Of a stretch of DNA of 64,000 nucleotides, positions 8,508-17,235 are shown in pieces. The first letter of the stretch is position 1; each line of letters starts with the position of its first letter. The DNA lies in NCBI RefSeq assembly GCF_002080435.1, contig NZ_CP020538.1, positions 434,001 to 498,000 of the forward strand, given 5' to 3'. Below the pieces are notes generated by a model that ran no database searches, had not been told where the DNA came from, and saw only the letters and a program-made list of their open reading frames with translations. The position numbers and the translations under genes are program-made. This stretch comes from Sphingobium herbicidovorans. Its GTDB lineage: Bacteria; Pseudomonadota; Alphaproteobacteria; Sphingomonadales; Sphingomonadaceae.

Positions 8508-9599
8508 CTACGGCGCCGCTTGTACGGCTGCCGCCTCGTTCATTGTCTTTGCGGCACTCTCCAGTTCGGCCAGTGTCGTGTATCGGCCAAAACCGATCCG
8601 CACCGATCCGCGCGCCTGCCGATCGGAAAGTCCGATGGCGCGCAGAACATGGCTAGGCCGCCCAGACCCACTAGCGCAAGCACTGCCCAGCGAAAATGCG
8701 ACATCGCGGCAATCCGACAACAGTCGGGCGCCATCCATACCCTCTTTCCGGATATTCAGATTGCCATGATAGCGCGCCTCAGCGCTGCCATTGATTGCCC
8801 ATCCTTCAAACAGTTGCAGGGCGCGCTGCCATAGCGCCTCGACATGCACGCTGTCCTGCTGCCCCCTTTCGCGCATCAGCCGTGCGGCAACGCCGAACCC
8901 GGCGCACAGAGCCGGCGACAGCGTCCCTGATCGCAGGCCACCCTCCTGCCCCCCGCCACGCATCACGGGGTTAAGCGCTACGCCCTCTCGCAACCAAAGA
9001 GCGCCAACGCCCTTGGGCCCGTGAATCTTGTGCGCACTGATCGCCACCATGTCACATGCTTGCGGGATGGGCACGCGCCCATAAGCCTGCACCGCGTCGC
9101 ACAGGAACAGGGCGCCCGCGTGATGGGCAAGGTCTGCCAGCTTTTCGACGGGCTGGATTACGCCAATTTCATTATTCACAAGCATGGCTGCGACCAGTCC
9201 GACGCCCGGCCGGATCGCCGCTTGCGCCGCACCCATATCAACCAGACCATCGCCGCCGACCGGAAGGATGGTCACATTGCGGCCCTTGGCTCCAAGTGCT
9301 GCGACCGTGTCCAGAACCGCGGCATGTTCGGTCGCCAGCGTCACGATGTCCCCGTCGGGCGCGCCCTGGATTGCGAGGTTCAGCGCTTCAGTCGCGCCCG
9401 ATGTGAAAAGCAGGCGGCCGCCGTCGGGCAATAACCTGCCGATCTCGTCCCGCGCCCGCTCAACTTGAGCCGCAGCCGCCCGGCCCAGCCTGTGAGCGCT
9501 GTGGGGATTGGCGAACTGATCGCGGAGCAGCGGCACCATGGCGTCGAAGGCTTCCGGCGCCAGCGGCGTCGTCGCCTGATAGTCGAGATAGATGGTCAT
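8508..9599 (-). CDS. Cysteine desulfurase, second of a tandem pair
   Basis: A 363-residue PLP enzyme of aminotransferase class V, NifS/IscS group. It starts MTIYLDYQATTPLAP, has the PLP-binding lysine in SAHKIHGPKGVGALW, a conserved His in ATEHAAVLDT, and the catalytic cysteine in SLGSACASGSG. It would remove sulfur from cysteine as an enzyme-bound persulfide. The start at 9599 overlaps the preceding desulfurase stop as ATGA. An in-frame upstream start exists but would lie inside the previous gene. Confidence 0.9.
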   Translation of the reverse strand: MTIYLDYQATTPLAPEAFDAMVPLLRDQFANPHSAHRLGRAAAAQVERARDEIGRLLPDGGRLLFTSGATEALNLAIQGAPDGDIVTLATEHAAVLDTVAALGAKGRNVTILPVGGDGLVDMGAAQAAIRPGVGLVAAMLVNNEIGVIQPVEKLADLAHHAGALFLCDAVQAYGRVPIPQACDMVAISAHKIHGPKGVGALWLREGVALNPVMRGGGQEGGLRSGTLSPALCAGFGVAARLMRERGQQDSVHVEALWQRALQLFEGWAINGSAEARYHGNLNIRKEGMDGARLLSDCRDVAFSLGSACASGSGRPSHVLRAIGLSDRQARGSVRIGFGRYTTLAELESAAKTMNEAAAVQAAP

Positions 9600-10633
9600 C
9601 GCCGCCGTTCCACCATTTTGATCCACTGATCGGCGAAGCGGTCGATGTCCGCCTCGCTGGTCGAAGGGCCGAAGCTGACGCGTATAACCTCACTGGCGGC
9701 AGTCTCATCCCACCCCATCGCGCGCAGGACATGGCTGGCCTTCAGAGAGCCCGATGAGCAGGCGCTGCCTGCCGAAACGGAAATGCCCGCAAGGTCGAAC
9801 TGGATGAGCTGGGACCGGGCCGATATGCCAGGCATGCGATAACTTGCGATCGTCGGAATGCGCGGCGCGGCGCGGGCGACAATCTCGCCGCCTGCTGCCT
9901 CTATCGCCTCGTCAAGACGACCACGTAGTTGCGCTGCTGACGCCAGCCAATCGCCCCCCTGCTCCAGTGCTGCGGCCATGGCGAGGACGCCCGGCAGATT
10001 CTCGGTGCCGGCCCGATATCCTTGCTCCTGACCGCCGCAAGGCTCGATGAGCGCAAGATCGCGCACGAGAAGGGCGCCGACGCCCGGCGGCCCGCCAAAT
10101 TTATGTGCGCTGATTGCGATCATGTCCGCATCGGGCAACGGCAACTTTCCCGCGCTTTGTGCACAGTCAGCGAAAAGGATCACGCCGTCGCGGCGCATCT
10201 GGCCGAGCGGCTGGATCACCCCTGTCTCGTTATTGACATGCTGGACGGCGACGACCTCACCCTGACGGGGATCAAAGGATGGAAGCTCTATCAATCCGTC
10301 ACCGGTGACATCTAAACGAGTTGCATCCGGCGTCACGCGCAGGACCGAATCATGCTCAACCGGCGAAGTGCATATCTCGCTTGCCTTGCAGCGCGTCAGG
10401 CCGATCGCGATGGCCTCACTCGCGCCGGAGGTGAGCAACACATGTCCCTTCCACCCCAGCGCCGCAGCAATACGGGATCGCGCATCCTCCAGAGCGGCGC
10501 GTGCAGCGCGACCGTCCGCATGAGGGCTGGACGGATTGGCCCAGCGATCCATGCCCTGCACCATCGCAGCCTTTGCCTGCGCCAGCATCGGGGTCGTCGC
10601 GGCATGGTCCAGATAAAGGCGATCGGCAGCCAC
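9596..10633 (-). CDS. Cysteine desulfurase-like protein, first of a tandem pair
   Basis: A 345-residue class V aminotransferase-fold enzyme, clearly diverged from its downstream neighbour. Key residues remain: RLYLDHAATTPML at the start, PVEHDSVL, HVNNETGVIQP, the PLP lysine in SAHKFGGPPGVGAL, and the active cysteine in SAGSACSSGS. It is shorter than typical IscS (about 400). The GTG start has a poor ribosome site. It is translationally coupled to the second desulfurase by ATGA. An alpha/beta hydrolase gene is divergent 147 bp upstream. Confidence 0.88.
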   Translation of the reverse strand: MAADRLYLDHAATTPMLAQAKAAMVQGMDRWANPSSPHADGRAARAALEDARSRIAAALGWKGHVLLTSGASEAIAIGLTRCKASEICTSPVEHDSVLRVTPDATRLDVTGDGLIELPSFDPRQGEVVAVQHVNNETGVIQPLGQMRRDGVILFADCAQSAGKLPLPDADMIAISAHKFGGPPGVGALLVRDLALIEPCGGQEQGYRAGTENLPGVLAMAAALEQGGDWLASAAQLRGRLDEAIEAAGGEIVARAAPRIPTIASYRMPGISARSQLIQFDLAGISVSAGSACSSGSLKASHVLRAMGWDETAASEVIRVSFGPSTSEADIDRFADQWIKMVERRR

Positions 10634-10779
10634 GAAGGGATGTTACTCATTGATTGCGGAAATGGCGGCGCCTTCTATATAGGCGGTCTGCCGCGCAACG
10701 CCAGCACTGGCTTGCGCGCGCCCGCATCCAACCGCCTGCCTCCTTTCTTCGGGTGGCGGCCAGAACCATAACAGGTGCC

Positions 10780-11436
10780 ATGCCCGACGTAATCTTCCCC
10801 GGACCCGAAGGCCGCCTCGAAGGCCGCTTCAGCCCCCCGCCCCGGCCTCGCGCGCCCGTCGCGATGATCCTGCATCCGCATCCGCAAGGCGGCGGCACGA
10901 TGAACGACCGCATCACCCAGGCGCTGTACAAGACCTTCGTCAAGCGCGGTTTCGCCGTGCTGCGTTTCAACTTCCGGGGCGTAGGCCGCAGCCAGGGGAC
11001 GTTCGACAACGGGATCGGCGAGTTGAGCGACGCCGCCGCTGCGCTCGATTGGGTGCAGAGCTTTCATCCCGAAGCGCAGACCACATGGATCGCGGGCTTC
11101 TCCTTTGGCGCATGGATCGGGATGCAGCTGCTGATGCGTCGTCCCGAGATCCGCGGCTTCATCTCGGTCGCCCCGCCGGCGAACATGTATGACTTCTCTT
11201 TCCTTGCGCCTTGTCCGGCGTCCGGCATCATTGTGCAGGGCACCGCTGATGAGGTCGTCACCGCCAGCGCCGTACAGAAGCTGGTGGACAAGCTGCGCAC
11301 CCAGAAAGGGATCACGATCCATCACGATGAAATTCGTGGAGCCAACCACTTTTTCGAACATGAACTCGATCAGCTGATGAAGTCGGTCGACAATTATCTC
11401 GATATGCGGCTGGCCCCGGACTCTCCGATCCGCTGA
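10780..11436 (+). CDS. Alpha/beta hydrolase (COG2945-like)
   Basis: A 218-residue compact alpha/beta hydrolase. The nucleophile elbow is GFSFGAW near residue 107, an early HPHPQGGGTMND segment follows strand 2, and RFNFRGVGRSQG is typical of the COG2945 group. The likely catalytic His is in GANHFFEHE near the C-terminus. The substrate is unknown. I placed the start at the ATG at 10780, where homologous proteins begin with a short MPDVIFPGPEG stretch; the longer open frame would run into the divergent desulfurase upstream region. A strong terminator follows. Confidence 0.85.
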   Translation: MPDVIFPGPEGRLEGRFSPPPRPRAPVAMILHPHPQGGGTMNDRITQALYKTFVKRGFAVLRFNFRGVGRSQGTFDNGIGELSDAAAALDWVQSFHPEAQTTWIAGFSFGAWIGMQLLMRRPEIRGFISVAPPANMYDFSFLAPCPASGIIVQGTADEVVTASAVQKLVDKLRTQKGITIHHDEIRGANHFFEHELDQLMKSVDNYLDMRLAPDSPIR

Positions 11437-11463
11437 GAATTTTCGCGCGTTGAAAATAAGAAG

Positions 11464-11491
11464 GGGCCGCTCGCAAAGCGGCCCTTTTTTT
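11464..11491 (+). terminator. Rho-independent terminator after the hydrolase gene
   Basis: A perfect 8-bp stem GGGCCGCT/AGCGGCCC with a 5-nt loop is followed immediately by seven Ts on the plus strand. Confidence 0.92.
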
Positions 11492-11570
11492 CTTTCCCAG
11501 CAGGGAGCCGCCAGACGGCCAAGAAATTGTTGCTTGGCCAACCCGCCTACGCCCCCTAGCTGCGCTGGCC

Positions 11571-12662
11571 ATGATCGATGAGAAGAACGCCCCAGACCGT
11601 CTGATATGGAGCCGCTATTACAGCGCCTTCATCCCTGCGCCGCCTGGCCCCGGTTTCCTCGACCGGCTGAAAGCGGCCAGCGGCGCCATTGGCGGCATCG
11701 CCATCACCGGCCTGCTGTGCGGTCTCATGCTTGGAAACGGCATTGCGCATCCTTTGCTGGTCGCGCCGATGGGCGCCTCGGCCGTGCTGCTGTTTGCGGT
11801 CCCGGCAAGCCCCCTGGCGCAGCCCTGGCCGGTCCTGGGCGGCAATATAGTGTCAGCGGTCATCGGCATAACGATCGCCCGGCTGATCCCCGACCCAACC
11901 ATAGCCGCAGCCCTTGCGGTAGGGTGTGCGATCGCGGGTATGTCACTTCTGCGTTGCCTTCATCCGCCGGGTGGCGCGGTCGCGCTTTCGGCAGTGCTGG
12001 GCGCGACCAATGGCGATCCCGGCTATATGTTCGCCCTGGTCCCCGTGGGCCTGAACACCGCGCTGCTCGTGATCGTGGCAATCCTGTTCCATCGAGTCGC
12101 AGGGCATAGCTATCCCCACATCGCGGCCAGGGCGCCCACCGCCCATGGCACGAGCGACCCTGCGCCACTGCTGCGCACGCCGCCATCGGAACAGGATGTC
12201 GAGGAAGCGTTGGACGCCTATGGCGATGTGCTGGACGTGGACGCCGCCGACTTGCAGGTCGTTCTGCATGACGCGGAGGTCCGGGCGGCAGAGCGCGGTC
12301 ACGCCCTGCTTACCTGCGGCGAGATCATGTCGCGTGACGTCATATCGGTCCGGCAAAGCGAGCCTGTCGCTCAAGCCCGCCGGTTGATCCACGACCGGCG
12401 CCTGCTCTCGCTGCCCGTGGTGGACGATGCCGGACGCGTCAGGGGCCTCGTGGGCCCGCTTGATCTCGCCAGAGACGGCGATAATGCGGGCGACATCGCC
12501 TCCAAGCCCTTGCTGGTATCGAACGACACGCCTGTATCACAACTGCTCCGTCCCCTCACCAGCGGCTTTCGGCGAGAGGCCATAGTCGTCGACAGGGTTG
12601 GAAACTTGCAGGGACTGGTCACGCAAACGGACCTTCTGGCGGCGCTGGTCCTGCGCGCTTGA
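11571..12662 (+). CDS. HPP family membrane protein with two C-terminal CBS domains
   Basis: A 363-residue protein. Residues about 35-180 carry four to five hydrophobic helices with the family signature LHPPGGAVAL near 141. Residues about 245-300 and 305-363 form a CBS pair (MSRDVISVRQSEPVAQA and SNDTPVSQLLRPL are the domain starts). CBS pairs usually bind adenine nucleotides and regulate the attached module. The HPP module has been linked to nitrite transport in chloroplasts, but the bacterial role is not settled. It converges with a small membrane protein gene with no gap. Confidence 0.85.
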   Translation: MIDEKNAPDRLIWSRYYSAFIPAPPGPGFLDRLKAASGAIGGIAITGLLCGLMLGNGIAHPLLVAPMGASAVLLFAVPASPLAQPWPVLGGNIVSAVIGITIARLIPDPTIAAALAVGCAIAGMSLLRCLHPPGGAVALSAVLGATNGDPGYMFALVPVGLNTALLVIVAILFHRVAGHSYPHIAARAPTAHGTSDPAPLLRTPPSEQDVEEALDAYGDVLDVDAADLQVVLHDAEVRAAERGHALLTCGEIMSRDVISVRQSEPVAQARRLIHDRRLLSLPVVDDAGRVRGLVGPLDLARDGDNAGDIASKPLLVSNDTPVSQLLRPLTSGFRREAIVVDRVGNLQGLVTQTDLLAALVLRA

Positions 12663-12896
12663 TCAGTCGCGCGCCTGTTCCAGCATCGGGACGTCCGGGC
12701 CTGGGATGGCGGAGATTCCTACGTTGGCGAACATCACCAAGCCCGCTATGATCATCAGGATTCCACGCTTTCGGTCGCCCTTTTTCACGATTGCGTAGAC
12801 GCCGCCGCCGGTCAGGAACAAGCCCGCCAGCATCAGGATGGATAAAATCGTTGCTGCCATGGAGCAGGCCATAAGCGGCCAGCTGGACTGTGGCAA
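12663..12896 (-). CDS. Small two-helix membrane protein, unknown function
   Basis: A short protein with two transmembrane segments, TILSILMLAGLFLTGGGVYA and a second GILMIIAGLVMFANVGIS stretch, separated by the charged loop KKGDRKR, ending in a short polar tail. The longest frame (77 residues) begins with TTG, which has a consensus AGGAGG 12 bp upstream; ATG codons at 12872 and 12860 would give 69 or 65 residues but lack a good ribosome site. The stop abuts that of the HPP gene. No function can be assigned. Confidence 0.6.
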   Translation of the reverse strand: MPQSSWPLMACSMAATILSILMLAGLFLTGGGVYAIVKKGDRKRGILMIIAGLVMFANVGISAIPGPDVPMLEQARD

Positions 12897-12962
12897 TTGT
12901 GCGCCGCCCCTCCTAAGAGGCGCGAGAACGAATCACTCATTGCGTGACAGGACGACTTCACC

Positions 12963-13400
12963 GTGAAAATCGCCATCGCTTCCGATCATGCCGCCGTTGA
13001 TCTGAAGGCGGAACTCGCAGACTGGCTGCGCGCCGAAGGGCATGAGGTTGATGATCTCGGCCCGGCGACTACGGACCGCGTGGATTATCCCGACTATGGT
13101 TACAAGCTCGCGTCAGTGATCGCATCGGGCGCTGCCGAACGCGGTATTGCGCTATGTGGCTCGGGCATCGGCATTTCCATCGCGGTCAATCGCAATCCGG
13201 CCTGCCGCTGCGCGCTGGTTTCCGAACCGTTGTCGGCCGCGCTTTCCCGCGAACATAATGATGCAAACGTCCTGGCGATAGGAGCGCGGCTGACCGGAGT
13301 TGACATGGCCAAGGCCTGCGTCGCCGCTTTCCTTTCCACCGAATTTGGCGGGGGTCGTCATGGCGGCCGCGTCGAAAAACTCTCCCAGCCCGCGCTTTAA
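12963..13400 (+). CDS. rpiB: Ribose-5-phosphate isomerase B
   Basis: A 145-residue RpiB/LacA-type sugar-phosphate isomerase interconverting ribose 5-phosphate and ribulose 5-phosphate. It begins with a GTG start and MKIAIASDHAAVDLK, keeps the catalytic cysteine in GIALCGSGIGISI and the NDANVLAIGAR strand. glyA follows 12 bp downstream, and rpiB-glyA-nrdR is a familiar alphaproteobacterial arrangement, so co-transcription is likely. Confidence 0.95.
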   Translation: MKIAIASDHAAVDLKAELADWLRAEGHEVDDLGPATTDRVDYPDYGYKLASVIASGAAERGIALCGSGIGISIAVNRNPACRCALVSEPLSAALSREHNDANVLAIGARLTGVDMAKACVAAFLSTEFGGGRHGGRVEKLSQPAL

Positions 13401-13412
13401 GGAGCCTGCCCG

Positions 13413-14732
13413 ATGAGCACCGCAACCCTCGCCCAACCCGATCTGTCCGACATCCGCGCGGAAGGCTATTTCACGCGCAGCCTGGCGGACGCCGATCCGG
13501 CGGTGTTCGCTGGCGTTACCAAGGAATTGAAGCGCGAGCAGAACCAGATCGAGCTGATCGCGTCGGAAAATATCGTGTCCAAGGCGGTGCTGGAGGCGCA
13601 GGGTTCGGTCTTCACCAACAAATATGCCGAAGGCTATCCGGGCAAGCGCTATTATCAGGGCTGCGCGCCGTCCGATGAGGTCGAGCAGCTCGCTATCGAC
13701 CGCGCGAAGCAGATCTTCAACTGCGGCTTCGTCAATGTGCAGCCCCACTCGGGCGCGCAGGCAAATGGCGCTGTGATGCTGGCCCTGACCAAGCCGGGCG
13801 ACACCATCATGGGCCTGTCGCTCGACGCCGGTGGCCACCTGACCCATGGCGCCAAGCCCGCACTTTCCGGCAAATGGTATAACGCGGTTCAGTACGGCGT
13901 GCGCGAAGACACGCACCTTATCGACTATGACGCTCTGGAAGCGCAGGCTATCAAGGCCAAGCCGACGCTGATCATCGCAGGTGGTTCGGCCTATCCCCGT
14001 CACCTGGACTTCGCCCGCTTCCGCGCCATCGCGGACAAGGTCGGCGCGCTGCTGATGGTCGACATGGCGCACTTCGCCGGTCTCGTCGCGGGGGGCGCGC
14101 ACCCGACGCCATTCGGCCATGCCCATGTCGTCACCACCACCACGCACAAGACCCTGCGCGGTCCGCGCGGCGGCATGATCCTGACCGATGACGAAGCCAT
14201 CGCGAAGAAGATCAACTCGGCGGTGTTCCCCGGCCTTCAGGGTGGGCCGCTGATGCATGTCATCGCTGCGAAGGCCGTGGCTTTTGGCGAAGCACTGCGT
14301 CCCGAGTTCAAGACCTACGCCCAGGCAATCGTCACCAACGCCAAGGCGCTGGCCTCCAAACTCGAACAGCGCGGCCTCGCCGTGGTGTCGGGCGGCACGG
14401 ACACGCACCTCGCCCTCATCGACCTGCGTCCCTATGGCATTTCCGGCAAGGACGCGGACGAGGCGCTGGAGCGCAGCTTCATCACCTGCAACAAGAATGG
14501 CGTGCCGGGCGATCCGCTGCCGCCGACCAAGACCAGCGGCATCCGCGTGGGTTCGCCCGCGGGCACGACGCGCGGCTTTGGCGTCGCGGAGTTCGAGGCG
14601 ATCGGCGACATGATCGCTGATGTCCTCGAAGGATTGCGCGACAATGGCGAACATGGCGACGCCACAGCTGAAGCCAAGGTGCGGGAACGCGTCTCGGCCT
14701 TGTGCGCTCGCTTCCCCATCTACGAGGGCTGA
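13413..14732 (+). CDS. glyA: Serine hydroxymethyltransferase
   Basis: A 439-residue PLP enzyme making glycine and methylene-tetrahydrofolate from serine, the main source of one-carbon units. Visible motifs: [38 protein letters not shown], and the PLP lysine in [17 protein letters not shown] clean AAGGAG lies 9 bp before the ATG. Downstream a palindromic repeat separates it from nrdR. Confidence 0.98.
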   Translation: MSTATLAQPDLSDIRAEGYFTRSLADADPAVFAGVTKELKREQNQIELIASENIVSKAVLEAQGSVFTNKYAEGYPGKRYYQGCAPSDEVEQLAIDRAKQIFNCGFVNVQPHSGAQANGAVMLALTKPGDTIMGLSLDAGGHLTHGAKPALSGKWYNAVQYGVREDTHLIDYDALEAQAIKAKPTLIIAGGSAYPRHLDFARFRAIADKVGALLMVDMAHFAGLVAGGAHPTPFGHAHVVTTTTHKTLRGPRGGMILTDDEAIAKKINSAVFPGLQGGPLMHVIAAKAVAFGEALRPEFKTYAQAIVTNAKALASKLEQRGLAVVSGGTDTHLALIDLRPYGISGKDADEALERSFITCNKNGVPGDPLPPTKTSGIRVGSPAGTTRGFGVAEFEAIGDMIADVLEGLRDNGEHGDATAEAKVRERVSALCARFPIYEG

Positions 14733-14749
14733 TATCCTCAACCGCTCGT

Positions 14750-14805
14750 GTCGAGCATGGTCGAGACACACAATCTGTGCCATTTCGTGTCTCGACTCGC
14801 TCGAC
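14750..14805. repeat. REP-like palindrome between glyA and nrdR
   Basis: Two arms, 14750-14769 and 14787-14805, are nearly perfect reverse complements around GTGTCTCGAC and GCTCGAC, with a 17-nt loop. The TCGAC-rich arms resemble intergenic palindromes I recall as common in sphingomonad genomes. It ends 20 bp before the nrdR start and could affect readthrough from glyA. Confidence 0.75.
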
Positions 14806-14825
14806 CGAACGGAGAATTTGACTGA

Positions 14826-15287
14826 ATGCGCTGCCCCTTCTGTTCCCATGACGACAGCCAGGTAAAAGACAGCCGTCCGACCGAAGATGGCGCAGCCATC
14901 CGCCGTCGTCGGCAGTGCGAGGCTTGCGGCGCGCGCTTCACCACCTTCGAGCGCATCCAGCTTCGCGACATCTGGGTGGTAAAAAGCGAGGGCCGCAAGG
15001 AAGCCTTCGACCGCGACAAGCTCGCCCGATCGATCGACATCGCCTGCCGCAAGCGCCAGATCGATCCAAGCCGCCTGGAAAAGCTCATTTCCGGGATCCA
15101 GCGCCAGCTTGAAACAAGCGGCGAAGGCGAAGTGCCTGCCCGCGCGATCGGGGAAATGGTGATGGAGGGCCTGAAACGGCTCGACAGCGTCGCGTACATC
15201 CGTTTCGCCAGCGTCTACAAGGATTTCACCGACGCGCGCGACTTTGAGGATTTCGCAGGAACAGTGAAGGAGGTTGGGAGTGAGTGA
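14826..15287 (+). CDS. nrdR: Transcriptional repressor NrdR
   Basis: A 153-residue regulator of ribonucleotide reductase genes. It has the N-terminal zinc ribbon with CPFC and CEAC pairs, the [18 protein letters not shown] signature, and an ATP-cone domain beginning near [16 protein letters not shown]. It senses nucleotide state and binds NrdR boxes elsewhere; none was noticed here. The frame ends inside the start region of trmJ. Confidence 0.97.
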   Translation: MRCPFCSHDDSQVKDSRPTEDGAAIRRRRQCEACGARFTTFERIQLRDIWVVKSEGRKEAFDRDKLARSIDIACRKRQIDPSRLEKLISGIQRQLETSGEGEVPARAIGEMVMEGLKRLDSVAYIRFASVYKDFTDARDFEDFAGTVKEVGSE

Positions 15288-16014
15288 CGCTCGGCCAGCT
15301 TCTGGTCAGCCTGTCATCGTCCTCGTGCGTCCTCAACTCGGCGAAAATATCGGCAAGGCTGCAAGGGCCATGCTGAACTTCGGCCTCACCGAACTGCGCC
15401 TGGTATCCCCGCGCGATGGCTGGCCAAACCCAGATGCCGGGCCCTCCGCCGCCGGGGCCGACATCGTGCTCGACAGGGCCGAACTGTTCGACAGTCTGGC
15501 CGATGCCGTCGCCGACTGCGCTCATGTCTATGCGACCACCGTGCGGAAACGCGGCGTGACCAAGCCAGTGGTGACCCCGGAAGAAGCCGCACGCGAGATT
15601 CATGCCGCGACTGGGCGGTCGGCCTATGTATTCGGCCCCGAACGGTCCGGCCTCGAAACGGAGGACGTGGCCGTCGCACGCAAGATTGTCACCGTCCCGA
15701 TCAACCCGGAATTCGGGTCGTTGAACCTGGCGCAGGCCGTCATCCTGTGCGCCTATGAATGGTCGAAAGGGGCGCAGCTTCAACAGCCGACAGTGGTGGA
15801 TCTAGGCGAACCAGCCCCCCAAGCGGAGTTGGACGGCATGATCGCCCAGTTCGATACATTGCTTGAAAACGCTGGCTATTTCTTCCCGCCTGACCGCGCA
15901 CCCGCCACCAAGCGCACCTTGCGCAACCTGCTGACCAAGCCCGGCTGGAACCATCTGGAAATCCGCACGATGCGCGGCGTGCTGTCTGCGCTGGGCAACC
16001 CCAGGCAGCGTTAG
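15280..16014 (+). CDS. trmJ: tRNA (cytidine/uridine-2'-O)-methyltransferase, TrmJ type
   Basis: A 244-residue SpoU-class methyltransferase. Motifs: [20 protein letters not shown] at the N-terminus, [14 protein letters not shown] [14 protein letters not shown] in the middle and the knot segment [14 protein letters not shown]. It is predicted to methylate the ribose at tRNA position 32. The GTG at 15280 was chosen because AAGGAGG lies 6 bp upstream; the TTG at 15274 would leave no spacing. It overlaps the nrdR stop by 8 bp and the convergent chorismate mutase by 4 bp. Confidence 0.9.
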   Translation: MSDARPASGQPVIVLVRPQLGENIGKAARAMLNFGLTELRLVSPRDGWPNPDAGPSAAGADIVLDRAELFDSLADAVADCAHVYATTVRKRGVTKPVVTPEEAAREIHAATGRSAYVFGPERSGLETEDVAVARKIVTVPINPEFGSLNLAQAVILCAYEWSKGAQLQQPTVVDLGEPAPQAELDGMIAQFDTLLENAGYFFPPDRAPATKRTLRNLLTKPGWNHLEIRTMRGVLSALGNPRQR

Positions 16015-16307
16015 GCTCTCAGGCGGTCGAACTCTTTCATCTCATAGGCGATCGACGCCTCTACCAACTGATCCCACAGCGTAGCCAAAATGTCGGCTGG
16101 AACGCCCAGACGTACGGCTTCCTGCCTGACGTTGTCGATCACCTCGGCCTTGCGCGCTTCATCGCGTACAGCGCTCCGCTCCGGCTTGATCCGTGCGGCG
16201 GCGCGCATATGGGCGAAACGTTGTTCGAACAGCGCCACAAGCTGGCGGTCGATCTTATCTACGCCGGCGCGGACCTCGGCCATGGTCGTGTAGTTTTCGG
16301 GGTTCAT
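16011..16307 (-). CDS. Chorismate mutase (AroQ class)
   Basis: A 98-residue all-helical chorismate mutase domain. The active-site pattern is seen: MAEVRAGVDKIDRQLVALFEQR (first helix with the conserved Arg), AARIKPER, and the C-terminal helix LWDQLVEASIAYEMKEFD. It converts chorismate to prephenate at the start of Phe/Tyr synthesis. Isochorismate pyruvate lyases share this fold and cannot be fully excluded. Stop codons overlap trmJ convergently (4 bp). Confidence 0.88.
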   Translation of the reverse strand: MNPENYTTMAEVRAGVDKIDRQLVALFEQRFAHMRAAARIKPERSAVRDEARKAEVIDNVRQEAVRLGVPADILATLWDQLVEASIAYEMKEFDRLRA

Positions 16308-16487
16308 GGGGCAAGCTGACTAGGCCGCTTGCGCCGCCCTGTCGAGGGTTGACATCGGACCCGCCCTTCTTCATAGGCGCGCCTTCGCGATTGGTCCCGC
16401 ATCCCGGTGAAGCGGCGGCCCTGCCCCTGAAATATGGAAACAGGCGATAACCGGGAATAACGTTGTTAGCGATTGTAAGGAATTATC

Positions 16488-17102
16488 ATGTCGAAGCGTT
16501 CCAGCGCCAAGTATAAACTCGACCGCCGCATGGGCGAGAATATCTGGGGTCGCCCCAAAAGCCCGGTCAACAAGCGCGAATATGGCCCCGGCCAGCATGG
16601 TCAGCGCCGCAAGGGCAAGATGTCCGACTACGGCATCCAGCTCAAGGCGAAGCAGAAGCTGAAGGGCTATTACGGCGACATCACCGAAAAGCAGTTCAAG
16701 AAGAACTATATCGAAGCCGCCCGTATGAAGGGCGACACCGGCCAGAACCTGATCGGCCTGCTTGAGCGCCGTCTGGACGCGGTCGTTTATCGCGCCAAGT
16801 TCGCGCCGACGATCTTCTCGGCTCGTCAGATCGTTTCGCACGGTCACATTTATGTGAACGGCGTTAAGTGCAATATCGCCAGCCGTCTGGTGAAGCCGGG
16901 TGACGAAATCACCCTGGGCAAGAAGGCGCAGGAAATGGCGCTGGTTCTCGAAGCGCAGAGCCTGCCCGAGCGTGACATTCCCGACTATGTGTCGCCCGAT
17001 GGCGCAAGCAAGGTAACCTATGTCCGCGTTCCCTCGCTGGACGAAGTGCCCTACCCGGTGAAGATGGAACCCAATCTGGTCGTCGAATTCTATTCGCGCT
17101 GA
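16488..17102 (+). CDS. rpsD: 30S ribosomal protein S4
   Basis: A 204-residue S4 of standard length. It shows [14 protein letters not shown] near the start, the S4 RNA-binding domain with [14 protein letters not shown] and [14 protein letters not shown], and ends VEFYSR. It is a stand-alone gene here rather than in the alpha operon, as usual in alphaproteobacteria. A TAAGGA ribosome site precedes the ATG and a terminator follows. In other bacteria S4 regulates its own operon; nothing of that type could be recognised in the 180-bp upstream spacer. Confidence 0.98.
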   Translation: MSKRSSAKYKLDRRMGENIWGRPKSPVNKREYGPGQHGQRRKGKMSDYGIQLKAKQKLKGYYGDITEKQFKKNYIEAARMKGDTGQNLIGLLERRLDAVVYRAKFAPTIFSARQIVSHGHIYVNGVKCNIASRLVKPGDEITLGKKAQEMALVLEAQSLPERDIPDYVSPDGASKVTYVRVPSLDEVPYPVKMEPNLVVEFYSR

Positions 17103-17128
17103 TCGGTTTCTCCGCTTTGGAATTTTGG

Positions 17129-17157
17129 AAAGGGCGGCCTCTCGGGGTCGCCCTTTT
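17129..17157 (+). terminator. Rho-independent terminator after rpsD
   Basis: Stem AAAGGGCG/CGCCCTTT with a 12-nt loop is followed by T-rich sequence (TTTTCTTTT), 26 bp past the rpsD stop. Confidence 0.85.
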
Positions 17158-17235
17158 CTTTTGCACAACATCCCCTTGCCCATGTCGGACGGCGCTGGCA
17201 CACAATCGCATCCTTCCTTTTCCGGGGCGTTTGCG

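Noticed and set aside
13152..14849. A 565-codon minus-strand frame opposite glyA
   Set aside because: glyA motifs are complete on the plus strand, and the antisense product has no recognisable features.
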